Of a stretch of DNA of 42,500 nucleotides, positions 21,816-32,301 are shown one piece after another. Under the pieces are notes generated by a model. The model had not been told where the DNA came from and did no database searches. It saw nothing but the letters and a program-made list of their open reading frames with translations. The position numbers and the translations under genes are program-made. How positions within the stretch are numbered: the first letter of the stretch is position 1; the number at the start of each line of letters is the position of its first letter. Source of the stretch: Neocallimastix lanati (nom. inval.) (lineage: Eukaryota > Neocallimastigomycota > Neocallimastigomycetes > Neocallimastigales > Neocallimastigaceae); the NCBI GenBank assembly GCA_016946835.1, contig JACVTC010000067.1, positions 430,001 through 472,500 on the forward strand. Direction: 5' to 3'.

Positions 21816-22275
21816 TAATGATAAAAAATTTATAAAATAATAAATTATATTTAATAAATAAATAATTCATTTTAAGTGTAATTGTAATAAAAATTTTAAT
21901 TAATTTTTTTTTTTTCGAATCATAAATGATAAAATAAAGTAAAAGTAAAAGTAAAAAGTAATCAATTATATATATATATATAACAATTTTTATTAAACAT
22001 TATTCACATATTTAATAAATTATAGTTAAATTGTATTCTTGGTAAGGGTGCATATAAAACTGTATATAAAGCACTTGATTGGGAAGAAGGATTTGAAGTT
22101 GCCTGGAGTAGTACTCAAGTACATTTTAATTATAAAATTATTTATAGTTTTAATAAATAAAATATTTACAAAATTATTTATATACAAAATTATTTATATA
22201 CTTTTTTTATTATTTTAAATAAAAATTAAATATCAATAAAATTAAATTAAATTAAACAAAAATTTTAAATTACAA

Positions 22276-22323
<48 letters not shown>

Positions 22324-23260
22324 CTACAAAAGCTGAATATATTGAATTAAATGAAGAAATTGAAATTCTTAAGCGTGTTAGACATCCCAATATTATTAAT
22401 TTCCATGTAAGTTTTAATACTTCAAATTATATTAGATAAAATAATGATATTATTTAAAAATAAAAATATAAATATAAAAGTTAATAGCTTTTATAATGCA
22501 ATCATTATTAAATTATTATCAATAATAAAAATAATAATAAAATAAAGGATTGTTGGTACAATAATAATGAAATTATATTTATCACTGAATTAATGACATC
22601 TGGAACATTAAGAGAGTAAATATAGAAAATAAAAAGAGTCATAATATCATAATAACGATTAATTGATGAATAAATATATTCATTAAAAATAATAAAAAAA
22701 AAGAATTAAAATTAAAAATAAAAATATAGAGATGATAATAAATAAATAAATAAAATTATTAATTTTTTTATTAAAAATAAATAGATATATCCAAAAATTA
22801 CAAGTACCATACTTAAAAATAATAAAGCGTTGGTCAAGACAAATTCTTAAAGGATTATACTACCTTCATTCGTATGATCCACCAATTATTCATAGAGATA
22901 TAAAGGTAAAAAATCACTAAATATCCAAAAAATAAAATAAAAATAAAAATAAATTGATCAATATAGTTTATTAATATTTATAAAATAAAATAAATTTATC
23001 AATAGTTATTAATAATATTTATGAAATAAAATACTTTTTTTTATTATTATTATTATTAGTGTGATAATATTTTTATTAATGGTGCACATGGTGAAGTTAA
23101 AATTGGAGATATGGGTACAGCTAAAATGAAATTAGGAAAAAATTATACTGTTATTGGAACACCAGGTAAATATAATGATATACGAACATTAATATAATTC
23201 ATAATTATATATATATTTATATATATATAACTTAATATTATTTTAAATTTATATTTTATT

Positions 23261-23314
<54 letters not shown>

Positions 23315-23611
23315 TATATTATTAAAATATTTAAATTAAAATATAATATTGTAATTATTTATTTTATATATGATAGAATTTATACCTCCAGAAATGTATG
23401 AAGAAAAGGGTTATAATGAAAAGGTTGATGTTTATGCTTTTGGAATGTGTCTTTTAGAAATGGTAATTTATCTAATTATATATATATATTATTATTATAA
23501 CTTTGTAATATTTCATTTTCAACAACAACAAAAATAACATTAATTATGATAATTTATTTATTATATATTGTGTATACTTGAAAATAAAAATAAAAATAAA
23601 ATGAAAAAATG

Positions 23612-23654
<43 letters not shown>

Positions 23655-23804
23655 TATATTATTTTTATTATCAAAATAGGTTACTGGTGAATATCCATAT
23701 AGTGAATGTAAGAATCCTCCTCAAGTTTATAAAAAAGTTATTAATGTAAGTATTATAATAATTATTAGTTGATATTAAATCTTAATTATGAAAATGAAAT
23801 TAAA

Positions 23805-23845
<41 letters not shown>

Positions 23846-24142
23846 AATAATTTATTATTATATGAAATTTATAAATATTTAATTCAATTTTTATAAAATT
23901 AAAGGGTATTAAACCAGAATGTTTAAGTAGAGTAACTGATCGTAACGTATTAGAAATTATAAATAGTTGTATATGTCCAGAAAATGAAAGGTAATTAAAT
24001 CAAAATATTTATATAATTCACATAAACTATTTATTATTTTTTTTTTTATTTATTTATATAAACTAATCACATTATTAATATTAAAATAATTAATTATGTA
24101 AATTTTGTAAATAAATAATTTTATAATTAATAATCCTAATAC

Positions 24143-24220
<78 letters not shown>

Positions 24221-24445
24221 GGAGTGTTAAACAATTATTAGAAACCTCATTTTTCTTAGCTGAACCGGAAGTATTATTATTATCATCAAATGAAACTAAA
24301 AATCACTTAACTATGCAAGTTATATTTAAAGGTACCGATCAACTTTCAGTAAAGTTTGAATTTAATACAGATACAGATACTGCTGAAGATGTTGTTAGTG
24401 AAATGGTATGATATTAAAAATTAATATAAATTAATATAAATTAAA

Positions 24446-24514
<69 letters not shown>

Positions 24515-24628
24515 GTAAAATAATACAACAAAATTAAATAATAAAAATTAATAAAAATAATAAAATTATATTAATTATATTAATTATCTATTTAATATTA
24601 TTGTTATTAATACTAAAACAAAACAAAA

Positions 24629-24681
<53 letters not shown>

Positions 24682-25046
24682 TTCAAGAGGAAGTCATTCC
24701 AGAAAAATATCAGCAATTAATTACTTCCGAAATTAATGGTATTTTAAGAGAGATGAATAAATATACACCAGAATTAGATGAAAATAAAGAAGAAGATCAT
24801 CATATATGGAAAAGGGAAAATGCTATTTCTAAGAAAATTGAACAAGCAAATCAAAGATTCCAAGATGCAGAAAGAAGAATTATTGTTGCCGAAGAAGCTA
24901 TTAAAAATATAGATCTGGAACTCGAAAATTTAGAAAATTTAAAAAGAAATAAAGCTTCATTAGAATATGAATTACAGAAAAAAGCAGTCATTTCGGATAA
25001 TCCTTCAGTTACTACTCCTCAGGATATACCCGATGATGGTATGAAT

Positions 25047-25080
<34 letters not shown>

Positions 25081-25667
25081 TATTTTATTGTTATTAATTT
25101 TAAAGGGTTTAATGATTATTATATATTAATTATATAGTTATATAAAATCGAAATCAATATTAATACTAATTATAATTATTATGATTATTATTATTAATAA
25201 TACTATTGTTTATTTATTTGTTTATTTGTCTTATTTATTATTATATATTATTTATTATATTTTTATCATTATCTATTATTTATTATTATTCAAATTATTA
25301 TATAATAATTATTTTTTCCATATTTTAATCCTTAGATTATTTTAATGATCTTCCCGTTGAAGAATTGGCAAAATTTACGGCAGCTTCAAATAATAAAGCA
25401 GATAAAATTAAAGAATGGACACAAAAATTACGAGACCAAGATATTGTAACAATAGGGGATTTAAAAGAATGTAAATTTCTATCTTTATATATTTTATTAT
25501 TATTACATTTTATTATTTTAATTATTTTTATTATTATTATATATTATTATTTTTATTATTTTTATTATTTTTATTATTTTTATTATTGTTATTATTATTA
25601 TTATTATCATACATTAACTTAAATTTATTATTAAATATTATTCTTAAATATTTATTATTGCTAAATA

Positions 25668-25708
<41 letters not shown>

Positions 25709-26075
25709 TTAAAAAATAGTACATGATGAAGATTGGGCAGGTTTGGGTTTAACAGTATTAGCAACCCGTTTATTAAAGGTATATTATTTTTATTTTATAA
25801 TTATATATATATATATATATTAATAATTATTATTTATTAATTTCGTTTCCAATATTATTTACTTATTTATTTTTACCTAAATTATATTTTGGTACAAATA
25901 ATAATAATAATAATAAAATTGAAATTATAAAATGAAGAATGCATTATATAAGAAATTACATGATAATATGAGTCCACAGCAGTATTCTTTACCAAGAATA
26001 AATTCACCACCTAGTGATTTAGGGAGATATAACTCTTTGAACCATTCAACATATAATGATCAATCGGCTTTATAG
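21284..26075 (+). CDS. WNK: WNK (with-no-lysine) serine/threonine protein kinase
   Basis: Fourteen GT-AG exons, all joining in frame: 21284-21427, 22026-22118, 22323-22406, 22548-22615, 22785-22905, 23060-23165, 23377-23462, 23680-23745, 23905-23990, 24219-24405, 24681-25038, 25336-25470, 25720-25778, 25938-26075; 576 residues. The glycine loop [14 protein letters not shown] carries the WNK-type lysine K59, while the usual beta-3 lysine is Ser76 in [13 protein letters not shown] (166-170) is intact. DMG (187-189) replaces DLG; the activation loop ends T200-VIGTPEF, then IPPEMYEE and [13 protein letters not shown]. About 303-355 resembles the OSR1-C/PF2 domain ([20 protein letters not shown]). 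A Glu/Lys-rich coiled coil spans about 385-450. A SAM-like helical end (LPVEELAKF.., [27 protein letters not shown]) spans about 467-540. WNKs sense chloride and osmolarity in animals; the fungal role is inferred only. Confidence 0.95.
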
Positions 26076-26531
26076 AAATATATATATTTTTTTTTTACAA
26101 GTGATTAAAAAAAAAAGAGTTTGAAATAACAAAAAAAAAATTTTTTTTTACTATTATAAAATCAATATTTAGTTTTGTTTTTGTTTTGTTTTTGTTATAA
26201 AAGAAAATACTAAAATTGAATTTATAATAAAAAAAATTTTTTTTTCCATTATATTTTATATCTGAAATAATGCATTAATAAAAATTATATAATTTATAAT
26301 AACTAAAAATTTTAAAAAATATATATATATCATTGCTAATACTTATAAGAACAATTAAAAATAACTTTTAATTTATATATATATATATATACAAAGAATA
26401 TATATAACTATAGTGCAACCTAAAATAATATAATATACTACTAATAATATAATAATATAATATAATATGATTAAATCGAAATAAAAAAAAATAATAATAT
26501 ATATATAAATTTAAAATAAAAGAAAAATTGC

Positions 26532-26573
<42 letters not shown>

Positions 26574-26740
26574 GAAAAAAAAAATTTAAAAAAAGAAAAA
26601 AAAATTAAAAATTTAATAAAAAAAAAATAAAAAATAAAAAATAAAAAAAAAAAAAAGTTATATCTATATATATTTTAAATAATATATATATATATAATAA
26701 TTAAAAATATTATTATTAATATAAATTATTAATTATTATC

Positions 26741-26788
<48 letters not shown>

Positions 26789-26836
26789 TTATTTTTGTTG
26801 TTGTTTTATTTCTTTATAGATGTTTTTGTTTTTTTA

Positions 26837-26888
<52 letters not shown>

Positions 26889-27070
26889 GTTATTACCTAT
26901 TACTTATTTTATTAAACTATTAAATCTTCATCATCATGTGTATATATATTTTTTTATATAATTATTTATATTATATCATTTTATAACAAAAAAAAAAAAA
27001 AAAAAAAAAAAAAAATTAGTTTTATAAAAATAATATAATATTTATATTTATAATATTTTTATATTTTGTT
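26076..27070. other. WNK 3' flank and spacer
   Basis: A/T-rich sequence with long A runs (26535-26571), a long (TA)n at 26745-26784 and (TTA)n at 26840-26890. No gene seen. Confidence 0.7.
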
Positions 27071-27099
27071 TTATTACAATATGTGAATCTAGACAGTTA

Positions 27100-27204
27100 T
27101 TGATATAGCCTTCCAAAAATATTAAATTATCAACACATAGTTTGAACATATATTTGTTATAAAAACTTGTATGTTTATTTTAATAATTTGGAAGGCTATA
27201 TCAA
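27100..27204. repeat. 18-bp perfect inverted repeat with 69-bp loop
   Basis: TTGATATAGCCTTCCAAA at 27100-27117 is exactly mirrored at 27187-27204. It is directly preceded by TTACAATATGTGAATCT, which resembles the start of the LTR at 30207. It lies at the left border of the transposon-rich block. Confidence 0.88.
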
Positions 27205-27217
27205 ATATGATCAAATA

Positions 27218-28050
27218 GGGAGGTATGCATTTCGCAATTGTGCATTTCTCAAAAATATGGCTTAAAATATTTTTAAAATATAAACTTATAAATAAATAAA
27301 TAAAATAAATAAATAAATAAATAATATTAAATAAAAAAAAAAATAAATACATTAAAAATGTTTTATTATTACTCTTTTATATTTTATCTTAATTTCTATC
27401 AATTTTTAGTTTTATTTTAATATTAAAATTTTAATAAAATAAAAAAAAAATTATATAATATTGATATAGATATTAATACTAAAAATAACTATATAATATT
27501 GATATTGATTTTAATAATAAAAATAACTACATAAAATATTGATATTCTATGTATATAATTATTTATTATTCAGAATAAGTAATATATAATTATTTAATGT
27601 TACAGTATTATGAAGATATGAAATATATATGAAAATATTTTTTTTTTACTTCTTAATATTTATAATATTTAATATTGGGAGAGTTTTCATTTAAATTGCA
27701 TTTCTCCAGGTTGCATTTCGACAAGTGGCGTAGTATTAAAATGTTGCTTTTCCCCAGGTTGCATTTCAACAAGTGGAGTATTGATAAAAATAAATGAATA
27801 AATAAATAAATATTAATTCATAATAATTTTTTTTAAAATTGTTTTTATTCGATATTAATAGTATTTAATTTTATTTATTGATTTATTTATTCTGAATAAA
27901 AAATTAGGGTTAATTATTAAATTTTTTAATTAAAATTTATTTATTTATTTATTTTTTTATTTATTTACTATTTATTATTTATTATTTATTTAAAAATATT
28001 TTATAATAATATATTTAAAGATTTATTTACTTATTTCAAAAATGATTTTT

Positions 28051-28102
<52 letters not shown>

Positions 28103-28190
28103 TTGGTTAAAAAAATTATATAATGTGGTAATTAATTTAAAAAAATTTAAGCCACATTGTAAAATGCACAATTGCGAAATATAGATACAC
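27218..28190. mobile_element. Non-autonomous element with ~50-bp terminal inverted repeats
   Basis: The left end (27218-27275) and right end (28136-28188) are inverted copies sharing the exact 19-mer ATTTCGCAATTGTGCATTT (27229-27247; mirrored at 28162-28180) and a nearby ATGGCTTAA/TTAAGCCA block. The interior of about 970 bp has no transposase frame, only A/T-rich sequence and a two-copy repeat with related motifs. I could not define a target duplication; the right end abuts the LTR element. Confidence 0.65.
27696..27780. repeat. 48-bp-period direct repeat with GCATTTC motifs
   Basis: Two copies of a 37-bp block (27696-27732 and 27744-27780), each with CCAGGTTGCATTTC then ACAAGTGG. It is preceded by GGGAGAGTTTTCATTT. 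The motif resembles the TIR motifs of the elements at 27218 and 39270, so it may be the remnant of another element end. Confidence 0.8.
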
Positions 28191-28390
28191 ATTCGTGAAT
28201 CTATGTATTAAATGAATCTAGAAAATGATAATATATATTATTAATATAATGTAATTAATTAATAGTATTTCTATAACAAGCTACATTTTTAGTAGAAATT
28301 CAATGTAAATTTCATTACGTTGAACATTGCTAATCAACTAGTTATATTTACTCATAAATAGCCTTATTAATAGAACTTCATATTCAATAA
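28186..28390. repeat. Upstream (left) LTR of the 28186-30424 element
   Basis: Direct repeat of 30207-30424 with scattered substitutions and small indels. It ends TATTCAATAA like its partner. Its left edge meets the TIR of the neighbouring element, so the exact start is uncertain by about 10 bases. Confidence 0.75.
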
Positions 28391-28394
28391 TAGA

Positions 28395-28422
28395 TTAAGA
28401 GTCTCAGTGACTCGACTCTTAA
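28395..28422. repeat. Hairpin just inside the left LTR
   Basis: TTAAGAGTC (28395-28403) is mirrored by GACTCTTAA (28414-28422); a nested GAGTC/GACTC pairing is also possible. It sits where a primer-binding site would lie, but no tRNA 3' end complement (TGG..) is recognisable. Confidence 0.75.
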
Positions 28423-28944
28423 GAGGATTCTCTGAAAGATGAATCCTAAAACCGGACATAAATTATATCAAGAAGAAAGCTGTTGGAATTGAAGAATGCC
28501 GATTACTCGATCAATATCAATGTGAAAATCTAACCTTTAGAAAATCTGAATATCGAGATATTGAAATCTCGAAAACTTTTGAAATTCAAAATATTCGTTA
28601 CCTCCAACCAAAATTTAAGAACCACTTAAGGAAATGCTAAAAACAATATTTATATTTCAAGAAATAAGTTAAGGCTATTCAAAGCAAAGGATGAACATTT
28701 TGAAAATATGAATAGATTTGCAATCAGAAAGAAAATAAATAAACTAATAACAATACCATTTAAATCTATAATTAAATGGGTTTACCGTAATCCTCAGGAT
28801 AATATGTTCTTTAATTATTATATTATTTATTACAGTTAGTCCTGATTTACTTAAAAGATCTTGGGGATATAACGTATCCTAGAATATACGAAATAAAATT
28901 TAATAATATATTAGTTAATAAGACTTTAAGAAATCATTAAAAAT

Positions 28945-28980
<36 letters not shown>

Positions 28981-29349
28981 TTAAACCGCAAAGCATATTA
29001 TTTTAAGTACAGTCATTTTACGGCGTATTTATATATATCAATAATATTATAATGATGAGAAAATCCAAATATATAATAATAGCCTAAGAGTGAAAATTAA
29101 AAAAAAAAATTAGTTTACAAGGAGAAAGTAATTGAAATATGGAATTTTTATCAACTATGAAGCACTTTATATTATTTATTAATAAGTTTAAATGACTAAA
29201 ATAGCATAATTGATTGTAAATGAAATCAATTTTAATACCCCAAGATTATAATTTATCAAATACATCAATATATAATAATCAACAATTTTATGTAAAACAA
29301 ACAAATAGTTTCATAAGAGATTTTATAATAAATATTTAAAAGCAATCAC

Positions 29350-29520
29350 GCGGTTATTACTAAACCCACAAAAGAGTGATAAATAAAAAAATGATAAATT
29401 GGTTACCACTTACCAACAAAAGTATACCCTGTTGCAAGGTTAATTACTTATCCCACAAAAAAGAGATTATAATAAATGGTTTCTAATCTCTTTATCCAAC
29501 GAAAGTAAGGCTGAGGACTA
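29350..29520. repeat. Degenerate ~40-bp tandem repeats inside the LTR element
   Basis: Four related blocks start near 29353, 29391, 29441 and 29469. Each has GGTT followed by a short A/T stretch, then (T)ACC/CCC(A)ACAAAAG or ATCCAACGAAAG. They are diverged; the last can be read as protein (RDYNKWFLISLSNESK..) before a stop, so they may be remains of a repeat-encoding gene. Confidence 0.5.
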
Positions 29521-30206
29521 TAAGTCGAAGATACCACTATAATAAATTTATATCTAAAAAATTTTAACAGGTTAATAATAAATTATCTAATGGTTGCAAG
29601 TTACTTTAATGTAACAAAATTTAATTCGATGAAGTTTTTACAAAACTCATCTAATATGAATCTCAAAACTACAAAGCAAAAATATTTTAATAGTTAATGC
29701 TAATCTATCTAATCTATAAAGCAATATTTAATGGTTATCGCTCAAACAACAAAACGAAATATATATATAAAAAGTTAGCGCTAATCTATAAAGTGGATTA
29801 TAATTGAAAGTGATGTAAAACCCAATATATAAGAGATATTCACACAAATTGAGATGGTATAATATCACCCTTCAAGAGAAAGGTTTCCATCATACAAATA
29901 ATAATATATAAACCATATAAGAGATGTTTTAGAAATATCTAATATTATTAAATACTTAGTTTTAGGGGGAAATTATTTGATTACAAATATAATTAAGAAA
30001 CTATTTTAAAAATATTTAAATCGAATTAAAGAAATTAATAAAATGTAAAAATATTTTATTCATGTAAAATTAAAAGGTTAATTTAGAATAGAAATAATTA
30101 ATAAGCTTAATAATATTAAGTTAATATTACAAAATAGATTAATTTTATATACACATATTCACCGGTAAACCAATTTATTTATTATAGAATAACTAGGTTT
30201 AAGGAT

Positions 30207-30424
30207 TGTTACAATATGTGAATTTATATATTAAATGAATCTAAAATAATGATAATATAAATTATTAAAATAAACATAATATAATGTAATTAATTAATAG
30301 TATTCCAGAAAAAGCCACATTTTTAGTATAAATACATGTAAATTTCATTATATTGAACATTGCTAATCAACTATTTATATTTATTCATAAATAACCATAT
30401 TAATAAAACTTCATATTCAATAAA
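30207..30424. repeat. Downstream (right) LTR of the 28186-30424 element
   Basis: Direct repeat of 28186-28390. It starts TGTTACAATATG, preceded by AGGTTTAAGGAT, which is only weakly purine-rich. Confidence 0.75.
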
Positions 30425-30433
30425 ATGTTTAGT

Positions 30434-30551
30434 CTTTTAAAGAACAATTTTTTTTTTTTATAGAACAATTTTTTTTTTATAGACTGAAGACTTTTGTCTC
30501 CCCCATATGTTAATATGAGTGTATGTTTTAACTGTCACTTTTAAAGAACAA
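30434..30551 (-). mobile_element. Short hairpin-rich retroposed element, 5'-truncated (copy 2)
   Basis: Read on the minus strand, about 60 bp matches the 3' part of the element at 12696 (CAGTTAA.., CATATGGGG, GAGAC..GTCTTCAGTCTATA). A-rich tails follow, and the whole is flanked by the 14-mer CTTTTAAAGAACAA (plus-strand reading) at 30434-30447 and 30538-30551. It lacks the two GC-rich 5' hairpins, i.e. it is 5'-truncated as LINE-mobilised copies often are. Its tail holds an internal TTGTTC(T)ATAAAA repeat that echoes the target duplication. Confidence 0.8.
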
Positions 30552-31850
30552 AATAATTGTTTAATTGCTAGAGTTATATTATAAAGTACTAAATATTATT
30601 TATATTATATAGTTATATAAATATAAATATAAATAATTTTAATATTTTTTATATTTTATAAAAAGTATATATTTATTGTATATGTAATAAATATTAAAAT
30701 TATACTATATAATATATATAATATTTATATTTTTTACATAGATAATAAGATTATGTATAATACATATTAAATATAAAAATAATTTATAAAAATAAATAAT
30801 AAATATATTAATTACATTTTTACAGAATAATAGAATATTCTATATACTCTATATATTGTATATAATATATAAATTAAAAATACAGATACAATAATATATA
30901 ATAACAATAATATATAATAATAATAATATAATATATGTTATATGTTAATAATTAATTTAATTATATAATATTATTTTTATAATTACTCATTTAGATTATA
31001 AATAAAAATCTTATTAATTATTAAATATAAGATTGGGCATAAAAACTGTGTTGATTTATTGACTACTTATTATTACTATCTAATGTTTTAATTCTGGTTT
31101 TTTTTATTTTGTTTATAATATGATCATGTAATATAAAGTAATGAAGATTAAGAGATAATAATAATAATAATATAATAAATAACAATACTATGACATTAAA
31201 AATAAATAAATAAATAAAAATTAATAAAATTATAACGCATTTCAACTTTCTTAGTACTTATAAGATATAATAACAAATAAACAACTTATATAATAAATAC
31301 AATATTACATATATTATTTATAAGTTTTAATACATATTTTATATATTTTTTACATAATTTATATAAACATAACACACACACAGCACATACAATATAACAT
31401 ATACAACAAACATATATCAAACATATAACAATAATATTTAATAATAAATTTAAAGAATAATCAATTAAATATTTTATAACGAATAAAATTAATATAAAAT
31501 GGATAATTTTAAATTTTACACATAACAAATAAATTATTTTTTAATAATTTGTTTTTTTTCTATTTAATATAAATTTCAAAAAAATATTAGATTATTATTA
31601 TTAGTAGTAATTTTTTTTTTCCAGTATATAAAAATAAATATTCCTTTCAGTTTCTTTTTTTTTTTTTTTTTTTTTTATAGTTTTATAAATAATAAATAAT
31701 AATAATAAATAATAAATATTTTAAAAAGTTGAACTTTTTAATAAATTACATATAAATAATATAATTATAATATAATTAAATACAATTTATACATTATTAT
31801 ATCAACTATTAATTAAAAATAATAATAAATAAAAAAAAAAAAAAAAAAAA
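30552..31850. other. Intergenic A/T-rich spacer
   Basis: No gene seen. Open frames on the minus strand (31063-31245, 31286-31528) are low-complexity I/L/Y/F/N strings without domain features. A T run lies at 31652-31676 and an A run directly precedes the next gene's ATG. Confidence 0.65.
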
Positions 31851-32301
31851 ATGACTATTTGTAGACCAAATCATTGTTGCTTCTTCTTTGTATTGAAAGA
31901 TGGTATTACTTTTATTTTACTATTTCATTTTTTTTGGCAACATTTATAGGAGCTTTGTAATATTTTTTGGGAACATTTATAGGAGATTTCCAATTCAGTG
32001 AAGTTGCCGTATTAGCATTTTTAGTAACTGCATTTTTTACAGTTTTTGCTATTTATGGTATGTGTTGCAATGTTACAAGTGCTATTCTTATTTATTTAAT
32101 TTACACCATTGTATTATATTTTATATCAACAATTCTTTATTTAAAAAAAATAATGGAAATTATGTAATAGTTGCCCTAGTAACTATAATAGAATTACATT
32201 TCTTATTAGTTATAAAGGAATATTATATAGAAATAAAGTTTATAGAACTTGAAGCCAAAGAAAAAGAATCAAAAATTACTACTGATGCAGATGTTATTTA
32301 A
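31851..32301 (+). pseudogene. Small four-TM membrane protein, frameshifted
   Basis: Starts ATG ACT ATT at 31851 (MTICRPNHCCFFFVLKDGI..) with a Cys-rich N-terminus and four hydrophobic stretches in three different frames: after KDG, around VAVLAFLVTAFFTVFAIYG, AILIYLIYTIVLYFISTI, and YVIVALVTIIELHFLL. A charged tail (IEIKFIELEAKEKESK) stops at 32299-32301. Breaks: a T run at 31929-31935 shifts into a stop; a 33-bp direct duplication (31931-31963 with 31964-31996) adds an in-frame stop; and an A8 run at 32143-32150 shifts the last helix. A spliced alternative (donor at about 31903, acceptor at about 31983) rescues the 5' half but loses the first helix and leaves the A8 shift. Family not identified. 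Homopolymer sequencing error could explain part of it. Confidence 0.65.

Larger units (their letters stand above)
28186..30424. mobile_element. Degenerate LTR retroelement
   Basis: Two direct repeats of about 200 bp flank a 1.8-kb interior. The 5' copy (28186-28390) and 3' copy (30207-30424) share long blocks, e.g. ATAATGTAATTAATTAATAG, TGAACATTGCTAATCAACTA and ACTTCATATTCAATAA. The 3' copy begins TGTTACAATATGTGAAT, a common LTR-type start. The interior shows only short broken frames (e.g. MNPKTGHKLYQEESCWN from 28440, which then stops) and no recognisable reverse transcriptase or integrase. The many differences between the LTRs indicate an old, dead copy. Strand is not assignable without a pol frame. 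Confidence 0.75.

Noticed and set aside
25537-25764. Asn-rich minus-strand frame
   Set aside because: Antisense of (TTA)n repeats in a WNK intron; not a poly-N protein.
29955-29972. AGGGGGAAA as a polypurine tract
   Set aside because: It is more than 230 bases from the right LTR, whereas a functional tract should abut it.
31063-31528. Two minus-strand hydrophobic frames
   Set aside because: Low-complexity translation of A/T-rich spacer; the Cys/Val-rich part comes from a CACACA/ACATA patch.
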